Shown piece by piece: positions 1-5,250 of a DNA stretch of 5,354 bases (position 1 is its first letter; each line of letters opens with the position of its first letter). This DNA is from Promethearchaeota archaeon. GTDB taxonomy: Archaea; Asgardarchaeota; Lokiarchaeia; Sigynarchaeales; SOKP01. The notes under the pieces were generated by a model, which searched no databases, was not told the origin of the DNA, and worked only from the letters and a program-made list of their open reading frames with translations. A program made the translations under genes and the position numbers. The stretch covers positions 1-5,354 of the forward strand of contig JAHLWT010000276.1 of assembly GCA_019057775.1 (NCBI GenBank), in the 5' to 3' direction.

Positions 1-234
1 ACATCCGGATTGTACAAATATATCAGACACCCGTTATACCTGTCACTAATGTTGGGTGGATTCGGTATATTATTGAAAAATATTGGATTTACACAGATAA
101 TTTTAGCATCGATAAATATTGTTTCTTTAGTATTTACAGCAAAAGTTGAAGAGAAGGAAATGATAAAAAAATTTGGAAATGAATATTTGGATTATATGAA
201 AAAGACAAAAATGTTTTTTCCTTATATTTTTTAA
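1..234 (+). CDS. C-terminal part of an isoprenylcysteine/phospholipid methyltransferase-like membrane protein (5' end outside the window)
   Basis: Frame 1 is open from the first base, so the gene begins upstream of the window; 77 residues are visible. Near the left edge is the motif YKYIRHPLY (visible residues 5-13), followed by two hydrophobic segments (about 14-27 and 30-47). A conserved-looking tail follows: EEKE at 50-53, FGNEYLDY at 58-65 and a proline at 74. The RHPxY motif plus an E-E...FGxxYxxY...P tail is the SAM-binding C-terminal signature of the ICMT/PEMT family of integral membrane methyltransferases. In bacteria these are usually of unknown substrate (lipid amines, isoprenoid-linked or small-molecule thiols). 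The TTG at position 10 is not a credible start because it falls inside the motif. The gene converges on the receptor gene and shares its last bases with it, leaving no room for a separate terminator. The family call is fairly firm; the substrate cannot be told. Confidence 0.82.
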   Translation, partial: TSGLYKYIRHPLYLSLMLGGFGILLKNIGFTQIILASINIVSLVFTAKVEEKEMIKKFGNEYLDYMKKTKMFFPYIF

Positions 235-2657
235 TATCTTATATCAATTGTCATTCCTGCGTAAATCATAGTGCCATAAAGAGGAGCATACATAAATGCT
301 GCATCATCCAGATGCTTTTCATCCTGGATGTAATTGAAAATATTATTTACCCCTGCATAAAAATTAAATGGATTAACCCTTTTTGATACTCTTGAATTGA
401 AAAGCAAGAAGGGTTTTGTCTTTTTAATCTTGGTTTGGTCACCAATAACAGGATCAATGTCTTCATTAAAATAATCGATATACATTTTCCCCTGGTAACT
501 GCCGGTTAATGCAATATTCCAACCTTTCGGACTGTATTCTATTTTTAAATTACCGGTTGTTGCCGGAAATCGGGGAATATATTTGCTATCATTTTCATAT
601 TGAGTTCCAAGCCAGTCATCTCTTACATTTTCATATTTACCCTGATTTAGTGTGAAATCAAGCCCTAAATCTAAATTTTTCATCAAATTTGCCATAAGTG
701 ATACTTCAATTCCTTGTACAAAAGCATTATCAACATTATCCCATTGATAATCATATCCAAGGGCAGCAACAGAGGCATCAGCATCAGTAAAAGCGATTTT
801 GTCTTTCAGGTCTGTTCGAAACAGATTAACACTAATCTTTACCTTGCTGCCATAGTAATCGGCAGACAGATTGAAACTTACTGATGTTTCCGGTTTTAAA
901 TTTAATGATTTCCAGACTCTCGGAGAACCGCTACATAGATGAAGATCTTCTGAAAATCCATAAGGTGCACGAAAACCGGTTCCCGCATTTGCCCGAACTG
1001 TAATTCTGTTTGAAATTTCATATTTTACAGCAATTCTCGGACTTACACTATTTTCGTTAAATTTAGTTTTGGGAAATAGTGCGGTTTCGAAAACCTGCCT
1101 GTCAGCTTTATATTCTTCTTCTGAATGATGTATGTCGAACCGTACACCGGGAACAACTGTTAATTTATTGCTTATTGACCATTCGTCCTGAACAAAAACG
1201 CCAAATTCATTTGCTGATTTATTACTTATCGATTTGTATGATTCTCCTTCATAAGCACTTGAAGCATCAACTACGACATACATACCCGATTCTTCTAAAC
1301 GATTTAAGTAACTTTGAACACCCATTAATAGATGATGGTTATTAACTTGAATTCCATAAGTTAAAGTTGCTGTTAATGAGTTTTCGTTGGCAAGATAAGG
1401 TCTCATATTTCTTAAATCAGGAACACTGTCATTATGTGTATCCATATAATCGCCTAAATATGAATTGTTTGTAGCACTCCTGTTATGATTAACATATGCC
1501 AATGAAATATTTAAATCCGAATTGTTTTCAAATTCCTTATTATATGAAAGTTCAGATTCATACCTGTCTGTAATAATACATTCGGTTCCATCGGTAAAAG
1601 GATTTTTGTAATAATCATCGTCAATTAATCCGCCCTGTCTTCTTTCAGATGAATACCGTTCTCTAAAAATGAGTTTATCATTTTTAGAAAAAATATCATA
1701 AATGTATAAACCAAAACCTGCATTATTAAGATTTGTAGCAACTCTGTCAGAAATACCATCTTTATTTTTAACTTCATCGATAGTTATTCCCTCAGCAGTC
1801 TCATCAATTGCATCTCCCATTAATTTTTGGGCAAATATATTCAGACCAATATTTTTGTTTCGAATTGAAGATGATAAATCATATTTATTCGTGTTATAAT
1901 TTCCGAATTGAATACCTACTTTTGTCGATGGCACAAGTGAAGGTTCTTTTGTAATAATATTAATTGCCCCTGCAACTGCACTGCTTCCGTAAAGAGCAGA
2001 ACCTGCGCCCTTTACAACTTCAACCCTTTCAATATCTATTGTTCCTATCTGTTGCAAGCCGTATACACCTGCCAAACCGGAATACATCGGTTGCCCATTT
2101 ATAAGCACCTGTGTATGTTCAGCTCCTAACCCCTGCATCCTGATCATCGAAAAATTACAAAATTGACATTGTTGTTCTACCCGGATGCCAGGTGTTCCTT
2201 CCAAAACCTGAAATAAATTAGCTGCATTTTTTCTTTCTATTTCATTGGCGGTGATAACTTCTGTTCTAACCGGAACATCTTTTATATAATGTTTTGTTCT
2301 TGTTCCTGTAACAACAACTTGTTCGAGTTTTAAAACATCTTCTTCCAATTCAAAAAACAATTCAGTTGCCTTACCCGCCCTCATTTCAACTTCTTTTTCC
2401 TGTGTTTTATAACCCAATACCTGAGCTATAATAATATTTTTTCCTACGGGTAAATCTGTTAGCTTAAAATGACCGGTGGCATCAGTCATTGTGCCAAGAT
2501 TAGTTCCTTTTACAATTATATTAACGTAAGGAATATGCTCTCCTTTGCATTGTACGCCTCCGAACAACATAGCATCTGTTTTTTCCTGTGGAATAGCATT
2601 TAAGCTAAAAATCAGAAAAAAGGATATCGTTAAAATTGATGTTATTGATTTTTTCAT
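231..2657 (-). CDS. TonB-dependent outer-membrane receptor with carboxypeptidase-regulatory-like N-terminal domain; possible metal uptake
   Basis: Full-length 808-aa protein. A signal peptide covers about residues 1-24 (MKK, then a hydrophobic stretch, no lipobox cysteine). A CarboxypepD_reg-like beta-sandwich covers about 32-105, with the typical NIIVKGTNLGTMTDATGHF (46-64) and VLGYKTQ (80-86). The TonB-box-like LEQVVVTGTR (111-120) comes next. The plug spans about 125-237 and ends with VEVVKGAGSALYGSSAVAG (212-230). The 22-strand barrel fills the rest, with GFRAP at 561-565 and a terminal tyrosine as expected for insertion by the BAM complex. It would import a substrate across the outer membrane using TonB-ExbBD energy. 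A CxxC pair (C164, C167) lies in the plug just before MIRMQGLGAEHTQVLINGQP, and another cysteine (C575) follows EDLHL. I recall this plug type in Bacteroidota receptors near metal-related genes, but the substrate is inferred. The start ATG is preceded by an A-rich stretch rather than a Shine-Dalgarno. A small His-rich membrane protein lies 115 bp upstream on the same strand. The stop codon overlaps that of the convergent methyltransferase-like gene. Confidence 0.95.
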   Translation of the reverse strand: MKKSITSILTISFFLIFSLNAIPQEKTDAMLFGGVQCKGEHIPYVNIIVKGTNLGTMTDATGHFKLTDLPVGKNIIIAQVLGYKTQEKEVEMRAGKATELFFELEEDVLKLEQVVVTGTRTKHYIKDVPVRTEVITANEIERKNAANLFQVLEGTPGIRVEQQCQFCNFSMIRMQGLGAEHTQVLINGQPMYSGLAGVYGLQQIGTIDIERVEVVKGAGSALYGSSAVAGAINIITKEPSLVPSTKVGIQFGNYNTNKYDLSSSIRNKNIGLNIFAQKLMGDAIDETAEGITIDEVKNKDGISDRVATNLNNAGFGLYIYDIFSKNDKLIFRERYSSERRQGGLIDDDYYKNPFTDGTECIITDRYESELSYNKEFENNSDLNISLAYVNHNRSATNNSYLGDYMDTHNDSVPDLRNMRPYLANENSLTATLTYGIQVNNHHLLMGVQSYLNRLEESGMYVVVDASSAYEGESYKSISNKSANEFGVFVQDEWSISNKLTVVPGVRFDIHHSEEEYKADRQVFETALFPKTKFNENSVSPRIAVKYEISNRITVRANAGTGFRAPYGFSEDLHLCSGSPRVWKSLNLKPETSVSFNLSADYYGSKVKISVNLFRTDLKDKIAFTDADASVAALGYDYQWDNVDNAFVQGIEVSLMANLMKNLDLGLDFTLNQGKYENVRDDWLGTQYENDSKYIPRFPATTGNLKIEYSPKGWNIALTGSYQGKMYIDYFNEDIDPVIGDQTKIKKTKPFLLFNSRVSKRVNPFNFYAGVNNIFNYIQDEKHLDDAAFMYAPLYGTMIYAGMTIDIRY

Positions 2658-2772
2658 TTTTTTTATTGATTAATAATTGATGATTGTTTAATACAACACA
2701 AGATTTGTTTTTGTTTTTGAAACAACACAAAAACACGATTCTAAAAAGAAGAAAAACAAAAAGTAGAGTTAA
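2658..2772. other. Spacer between the His-rich membrane protein gene and the receptor gene
   Basis: These 115 bp are strongly T-rich on the - strand. I see no hairpin followed by a T-run and no good match to the Bacteroidota TTG / TAnnTTTG promoter pair. The closest is TACTTTTTG near the far end, which is one base too long. Immediately before the receptor ATG the transcript would read AATCAATAAAAAAA, an A-rich leader common in Bacteroidota in place of a Shine-Dalgarno sequence. The absence of a terminator fits read-through from the upstream gene, but a promoter of its own cannot be excluded. Confidence 0.4.
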
Positions 2773-3141
2773 TTAAAAACCAGGCGGGCCTCGATAAACA
2801 TTACGAAAGTAATATTTAGGTATTGAAAATGATATATTTGACTGATACTCAAATTTTTTATAACATACAATAAATAAACCAAGTAAAACAAGAAAAACAC
2901 ATAATAACGTAAAGGGATTCGAAATTTGTGTAAGAATAGAATATTCAAAATTGGAATGATGGTGATTTTCAAATGGAGAATCTTTACTGGTTTGATGCTG
3001 AAAAGGGTGCGCATGACAAACAATTTCTCCGTCTGATAATTTATGATAGTGTCCGTTAGTTGCAGTATTGTAATATAAATAAAGAATTGCAGGCAATAAT
3101 ATTACTAAAAATATATATTTATTTTTCCGGACAAAATTCAT
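2773..3141 (-). CDS. Small two-helix membrane protein with a His/Cys-rich extracytoplasmic loop, possible metal-handling partner of the receptor
   Basis: A 122-aa protein. A basic N-terminus (MNFVRKNK) precedes a hydrophobic helix at about 9-24. A polar loop at about 26-72 is rich in histidine (H31, H33, H43, H45, H49, H60-H62) and has C42 in the segment KLSDGEIVCHAHP. A second hydrophobic helix covers about 76-93, and a soluble tail ends in RGPPGF. By the positive-inside rule the His-rich loop faces the periplasm, where it could bind zinc, copper or a similar ion. I cannot assign a named family with certainty. Similar short proteins with an HxHxLxDGEIxxHAHP-like stretch and an R-x-PP end occur, from memory, next to metal-type TonB receptors in Bacteroidota. 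The gene is co-oriented with the receptor gene, with 115 bp between them, so co-transcription is plausible. The overlapping frame at 2769-3023 is a shadow. That the gene is real rests on its coherent topology and context; its function is inferred. Confidence 0.8.
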   Translation of the reverse strand: MNFVRKNKYIFLVILLPAILYLYYNTATNGHYHKLSDGEIVCHAHPFQHQTSKDSPFENHHHSNFEYSILTQISNPFTLLCVFLVLLGLFIVCYKKFEYQSNISFSIPKYYFRNVYRGPPGF

Positions 3142-3228
3142 AAAAAACCCATTAGTAGTCGCTAGTAAAAATAAACATTGTTTTATGGAAAAAAAACTTA
3201 GATAGACTTAATTTAACGTGAGTTCGAT

Positions 3229-3243
3229 ATCCGCTTAGCGGAT
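3229..3243. repeat. Triloop hairpin abutting the 99-bp repeat, copy 1
   Basis: ATCCGC-TTA-GCGGAT is a perfect 6-bp stem with a 3-nt loop. Outside it, TCG (3224-3226) and CGA (3246-3248) can pair again across a 2x2 mismatch. Its last bases overlap the left edge of the 99-bp repeat. A triloop hairpin also precedes repeat copy 2 (at 5219-5235, 15 bp before it), so this looks like a recurring companion. The preceding GAGTTCGAT (3220-3228) resembles the right arm and tail of the triloop hairpins near the right end of the window, without a visible left arm. It may be a broken copy. Confidence 0.6.
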
Positions 3244-3340
3244 TACGATGTAGTCGGATGTTTCCATCCGACAGTTAATGATATGGCAAGATTTCAATTA
3301 CTCCAGTATTCAATGTCAGGTGGAAACACCTGACATCATG
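3242..3340. repeat. Interspersed 99-bp double-hairpin repeat, copy 1 (REP/BIME-like)
   Basis: By eye, 95 of 99 bases match 5251-5349; the differences are two adjacent bases (3251-3252), T3275 and C3295. Hairpin 1 is GTCGGATG-TTTC-CATCCGAC at 3253-3272, an 8-bp stem here. Two changed bases (TA instead of CT) break the outer part that pairs in copy 2. Hairpin 2 is ATGTCAGGTG at 3313-3322, loop GAAA, and CACCTGACAT at 3327-3336, a 10-bp stem. Read on the - strand, hairpin 1 also has a GGAAAC centre, so the two hairpins are related inverted units joined by a conserved 40-bp linker. That is the layout of bacterial interspersed mosaic elements (paired, inverted REP hairpins). The BIME comparison is by design only. 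The repeat lies upstream of both divergent genes. Confidence 0.85.
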
Positions 3341-3363
3341 TAAACATGTATTTTAAAATTAGA

Positions 3364-3371
3364 TAATTTTG
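3364..3371 (+). promoter_or_regulatory. Candidate -7 promoter element (weak)
   Basis: TAATTTTG matches the Bacteroidota -7 consensus TAnnTTTG exactly and lies 91 bp before the proposed TTG start of the deacetylase-like gene. No TTG-type -33 box is visible at the usual distance upstream, where the end of repeat copy 1 sits. In DNA this AT-rich such matches arise by chance, so this is only a candidate. Confidence 0.22.
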
Positions 3372-3413
3372 CATATAAAGAAAGTGATTATGTGAATTAA
3401 CCGGGTAAATTGT

Positions 3414-3421
3414 TAATTTTG
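3414..3421 (+). promoter_or_regulatory. Candidate -7 promoter element for the deacetylase-like gene
   Basis: A second exact TAATTTTG match to the TAnnTTTG consensus, 41 bp before the proposed TTG start. Transcription would begin about 7-10 bp further on, giving a short leader. The -33 region (about 3391-3397, reading TGTGAAT) is a poor match to TTG. Position favours this site over the one at 3364, but neither has a convincing upstream box. Confidence 0.35.
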
Positions 3422-3461
3422 GTTTATTCAGGGTTAATAATTTTTCTCAAAACATTTAGTT

Positions 3462-4763
3462 TTGCTTTTTTTTTCTAAAGAAATTACTCCTCGTCTGGAA
3501 TACATTGTCAACCTGATCTGCTGGGAAATTCTTGGTATTGACTGCCAAATCACAACAGATAAGGATCAATTTTCGAAATATTCCAAACCTAAAATCAATT
3601 ACTCATCCCTTTTTTTTGATGATTCTTTCACGATTCTGCCTGCCGGTTTACTTTTTGAAAAGGGGATCAGGCAACTGGATATATATGTTCCGGTTTATAA
3701 GGACATGCATGTATTCTTTTTAACAGATCCAGAATCAGATATTCCTTTTGACCTTTTTTCAGCTTCTTTTTATATGGTCACACGTTACGAGGAATACCTT
3801 GATTTTATTGAAGATGAACATGGGAGGTTTGAGGCTGACCAGAGTATTGCTTATGAAAATGGTTTTCTTAACGAACCAGTTGTTAATCAGTGGACAAGAG
3901 AGTTGGGTGAGGGTTTGGTTAACAAATTTCCGGAACTTAAAATAAAGAAAAACAAATTTCATTTTATTCCTACCATCGATGTTGATGAGCCTTTTGCATA
4001 TTTACACAAAGGAATATTCAGAAATGCAGGAGCAATATTGAACTCATACCTTAAAGGAAATAAAGAGGAAGGTGCAAAACGATTCAAAGTGTTGATCAAA
4101 AAACTGGAAGATCCGTATTTTACCTTTCCCTTTTTAAAAAAAACCCATAACCGGTTCAAGCTCGATCCGGTGTTTTTTATCCTGGCAGGCAAACGGAGTA
4201 AATTTGATAAGAATATATCCCTGGGAAAGAAAGGGTACAGGAACCTGCTTTTGGATTTAGTAAAAAAAAATGAAATAGGAGTACATCCTTCTTACAAATC
4301 GAATTCGACGATAGACATACTGTCCGGTGAAATTAACGGATTGAGTTTGGTTTTAGGAAAACCGGTACAAAAAAGCCGTCAACATTTTTTAAAACTGCGT
4401 TTTCCTGAAACATACCGTAATTTGATACAATTTGGCATTAAGGAAGATTACACTATGGGTTATGCCTCCAGAACAGGTTTCAGAGCTGGTATCGCAAGTC
4501 CGTTTAATTTTTATGATCTTGAAAGGGAAGAAGAAACCGGGTTGAAAGTCTTTCCCTTTCAGGTGATGGATGGAACCTTAAAGGATTATCTCCGGCTGTA
4601 TCCGGAGGAAGCAATTCAGAGAATTCGCGAACTGATTGTAAAAGTTAAAAAGGTAAATGGCACCTTTATTAGCCTGTGGCATAATACTTCTTTTGATGAT
4701 AAAGGGGAATGGAAGGGTTGGAAAAAGGTTTATGAGGAAATGATTAAGTTATGTGTTAATTAA
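3462..4763 (+). CDS. Polysaccharide deacetylase-like protein with N-terminal DUF7033-type domain; non-ATG (TTG) start
   Basis: A 433-aa cytoplasmic-looking protein with no signal peptide. Residues 1 to about 150 fit the N-terminal domain (DUF7033 as I recall it) that precedes a NodB-like fold in many Bacteroidota, often in cell-surface polysaccharide loci. The NodB-like part starts at FIPTIDVDEPFAY (168-180; D173, D175). It continues with EIGVHPSYKS (271-280; H275), SRTGFRAG (336-343) and FISLWHNTSF (402-411; H407). The canonical second histidine of the H-S/T-xx-H metal motif is absent, so either the metal site is built differently or the activity is altered. No ATG exists in frame between the upstream stop (3438-3440) and codon 82. 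TTG at 3462 gives MLFFSKEITPRLEYI, which matches the usual start of the family as I remember it. Codons 2-5 contain nine consecutive T (3466-3474). No other gene adjoins it; repeat clusters lie on both sides. The family is firm, while the exact start and the substrate are uncertain. Confidence 0.88.
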   Translation: MLFFSKEITPRLEYIVNLICWEILGIDCQITTDKDQFSKYSKPKINYSSLFFDDSFTILPAGLLFEKGIRQLDIYVPVYKDMHVFFLTDPESDIPFDLFSASFYMVTRYEEYLDFIEDEHGRFEADQSIAYENGFLNEPVVNQWTRELGEGLVNKFPELKIKKNKFHFIPTIDVDEPFAYLHKGIFRNAGAILNSYLKGNKEEGAKRFKVLIKKLEDPYFTFPFLKKTHNRFKLDPVFFILAGKRSKFDKNISLGKKGYRNLLLDLVKKNEIGVHPSYKSNSTIDILSGEINGLSLVLGKPVQKSRQHFLKLRFPETYRNLIQFGIKEDYTMGYASRTGFRAGIASPFNFYDLEREEETGLKVFPFQVMDGTLKDYLRLYPEEAIQRIRELIVKVKKVNGTFISLWHNTSFDDKGEWKGWKKVYEEMIKLCVN

Positions 4764-4775
4764 TAAGAGGTCATA

Positions 4776-4852
4776 CAGTAGTAATTCATTGGTAATTCAA
4801 TAGTAATTTAGTAGTAATTCAATAGTAATTCGGTGGTAATTCAGTAGTAATT
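4776..4852. repeat. Tandem repeat, seven 11-bp units
   Basis: Seven contiguous 11-bp units with consensus CARTAGTAATT begin 12 bp after the deacetylase-like stop codon. Unit starts are 4776, 4787, 4798, 4809, 4820, 4831 and 4842. Units 1 and 7 are identical, as are units 3 and 5. The last six bases, GTAATT, are invariant in all seven, and variation is confined to the first five. The 11-bp period is close to one helical turn, so the GTAATT boxes fall on one face of the DNA. That would suit cooperative protein binding or could simply be a slippage-prone minisatellite. A reversed, partial unit (CACTACTATTG, 4870-4880) lies just downstream within the inverted repeat. Confidence 0.93.
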
Positions 4853-4857
4853 GTTCG

Positions 4858-4965
4858 TACTCGTCAGACCACTACTATTGACGGGTGATTAGTTTAGATT
4901 TGAAACATTGCAATTATGTTATAGTTTAGGTAAAAGGTTAATGTATTTTAGTGGTCAGACGAGTA
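4858..4965. repeat. 17-bp inverted repeat with 74-bp spacer
   Basis: TACTCGTCAGACCACTA (4858-4874) is the inverse of TAGTGGTCAGACGAGTA (4949-4965) except for the central base, which is A in both arms when read on the + strand. The 74-bp spacer contains a small hairpin (AACAT 4904-4908 / ATGTT 4916-4920) and a promoter-like TAGATTTG. I see no flanking target-site duplication. Possible readings are the ends of a very small mobile element, recombination sites flanking an invertible segment, or a large transcript stem. The sequence alone does not decide between them. Confidence 0.85.
4895..4902 (+). promoter_or_regulatory. Promoter-like TAnnTTTG within the inverted-repeat spacer
   Basis: TAGATTTG matches the Bacteroidota -7 consensus exactly. 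A TTG lies upstream at 4878-4880, but the 14-bp gap is shorter than the usual 17-21 bp. It points to the right, into gene-free repeats. Chance is a real alternative in AT-rich DNA. Confidence 0.22.
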
Positions 4966-5024
4966 GGTTGCAAAATAAGAAAAACAACAAGATTATGGAA
5001 CATAGCCATTTGTTTTCCTTTTGT

Positions 5025-5074
5025 CCCTGTGAAACAGCAACTTCGTTGCTCCTGCTATGCAGGGTTTCACGGGG
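5025..5074. repeat. Three-way-junction palindrome, element A
   Basis: The 50 bases fold completely with no unpaired junction nucleotides. The outer stem is CCCTGTGAAAC (5025-5035) with GTTTCACGGGG (5064-5074), 11 bp including one G-T pair. Hairpin AGCAAC-TTC-GTTGCT occupies 5036-5050, and hairpin CCTGC-TAT-GCAGG occupies 5051-5063. Both inner hairpins have 3-nt loops. Element B, 3 bp downstream, has the same outer stem and the same order of two triloop hairpins but different stem sequence. An alternative fold pairs 5060-5070 with 5074-5083. It could act as DNA (cruciform, transposase substrate) or as RNA. No known family is identified. Confidence 0.85.
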
Positions 5075-5077
5075 TGA

Positions 5078-5127
5078 ACCCTGTAAAATAAATCGAAGAT
5101 TAATTGCAAAGCAATATTTCACAGGGT
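5078..5127. repeat. Three-way-junction palindrome, element B
   Basis: The outer stem is ACCCTGTAAAAT (5078-5089) with ATTTCACAGGGT (5116-5127), 12 positions with one A-C mismatch. Inside are AATC-GAA-GATT (5091-5101) and ATTGC-AAA-GCAAT (5103-5115), with single unpaired A at 5090 and 5102. Compared with element A, the second inner hairpin keeps its TGC/GCA core, while its two outer pairs change from C-G and C-G to A-T and T-A. The innermost outer-stem pair changes from C-G to T-A. Such paired changes indicate that the fold has been kept. The 5' arm of element A can also pair with the 3' arm of B (5025-5034 with 5117-5126, 10 bp). Confidence 0.82.
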
Positions 5128-5164
5128 AAATTGATAAATAGCATAACTTTAATTACTTGAAAAA

Positions 5165-5181
5165 GAACACCATCGGTGTTC
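5165..5181. repeat. Triloop hairpin unit 1
   Basis: GAACACC-ATC-GGTGTTC, a perfect 7-bp stem with a 3-nt loop, followed by GATTATT. The same design recurs at 5219-5235 with compensating base-pair changes, which makes it a repeat rather than a chance palindrome. It has no T-run on either side suitable for a terminator. Confidence 0.75.
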
Positions 5182-5218
5182 GATTATTGTAGAAGAAAAC
5201 CAATTAATGGAGATCACG

Positions 5219-5235
5219 CAACTCTATCGGAGTTG
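5219..5235. repeat. Triloop hairpin unit 2
   Basis: CAACTCT-ATC-GGAGTTG, a 7-bp stem including one T-G pair with the same ATC loop as unit 1, again followed by GATTATT. Relative to unit 1, the G-C pair at the base is now C-G and the fifth pair A-T is now T-A. Including the tail, 20 of 27 positions match by eye. It lies 15 bp before repeat copy 2, as the 3229-3243 hairpin lies next to copy 1. Confidence 0.75.
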
Positions 5236-5250
5236 GATTATTATTAAAAA

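Larger units (their letters stand above)
3142..3461. other. 320-bp divergent intergenic region holding a hairpin and double-hairpin repeat copy 1
   Basis: This region lies between the - strand His-rich gene and the + strand deacetylase-like gene, so both promoters should lie here. From left to right: about 85 bp without recognisable structure; a triloop hairpin at 3229-3243; the 99-bp double-hairpin repeat at 3242-3340; then 121 bp of AT-rich leader with two exact TAnnTTTG matches on the + strand. I see no coding frame of note; the two ATG codons at about 3345 and 3390 run into stops within a few codons. No clear promoter for the - strand gene was found. Confidence 0.6.

Noticed and set aside
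1079..1899. Open frames of 88 and 65 codons on the + strand (1079-1345 and 1702-1899)
   Set aside because: Both are antisense to the full-length receptor gene and show no recognisable domain.
2769..3023. Open frame of 84 codons on the - strand
   Set aside because: It overlaps the 122-aa His-rich membrane protein in another frame; that protein has a coherent two-helix topology and context, so this is a shadow.
3532..4192. Four open frames of 63-77 codons overlapping the deacetylase-like gene in other frames
   Set aside because: They are shadows of a long gene with clear domain motifs.
4858..4965. Complete insertion sequence bounded by the 17-bp inverted repeat
   Set aside because: The enclosed 74 bp cannot encode a transposase and no target-site duplication is visible; only a MITE-like or inversion-site reading remains possible.
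5025..5127. Integron attC sites, suggested by the paired GTGAAAC / GTTTCAC ends
   Set aside because: They do not fit the attC core consensus (RYYYAAC / GTTRRRY), and there is no integrase or gene cassette arrangement.
4908..5129. Open frame of 73 codons on the + strand in the repeat region
   Set aside because: It runs through both three-way-junction palindromes, its product shows no family features, and its openness is explained by the repeats. Not called as a gene.
5165..5235. Intrinsic terminators at the triloop hairpins
   Set aside because: Neither stem is followed by a T-run, and the hairpins lie 400 bp or more beyond the nearest gene end; their repeat nature explains them better.
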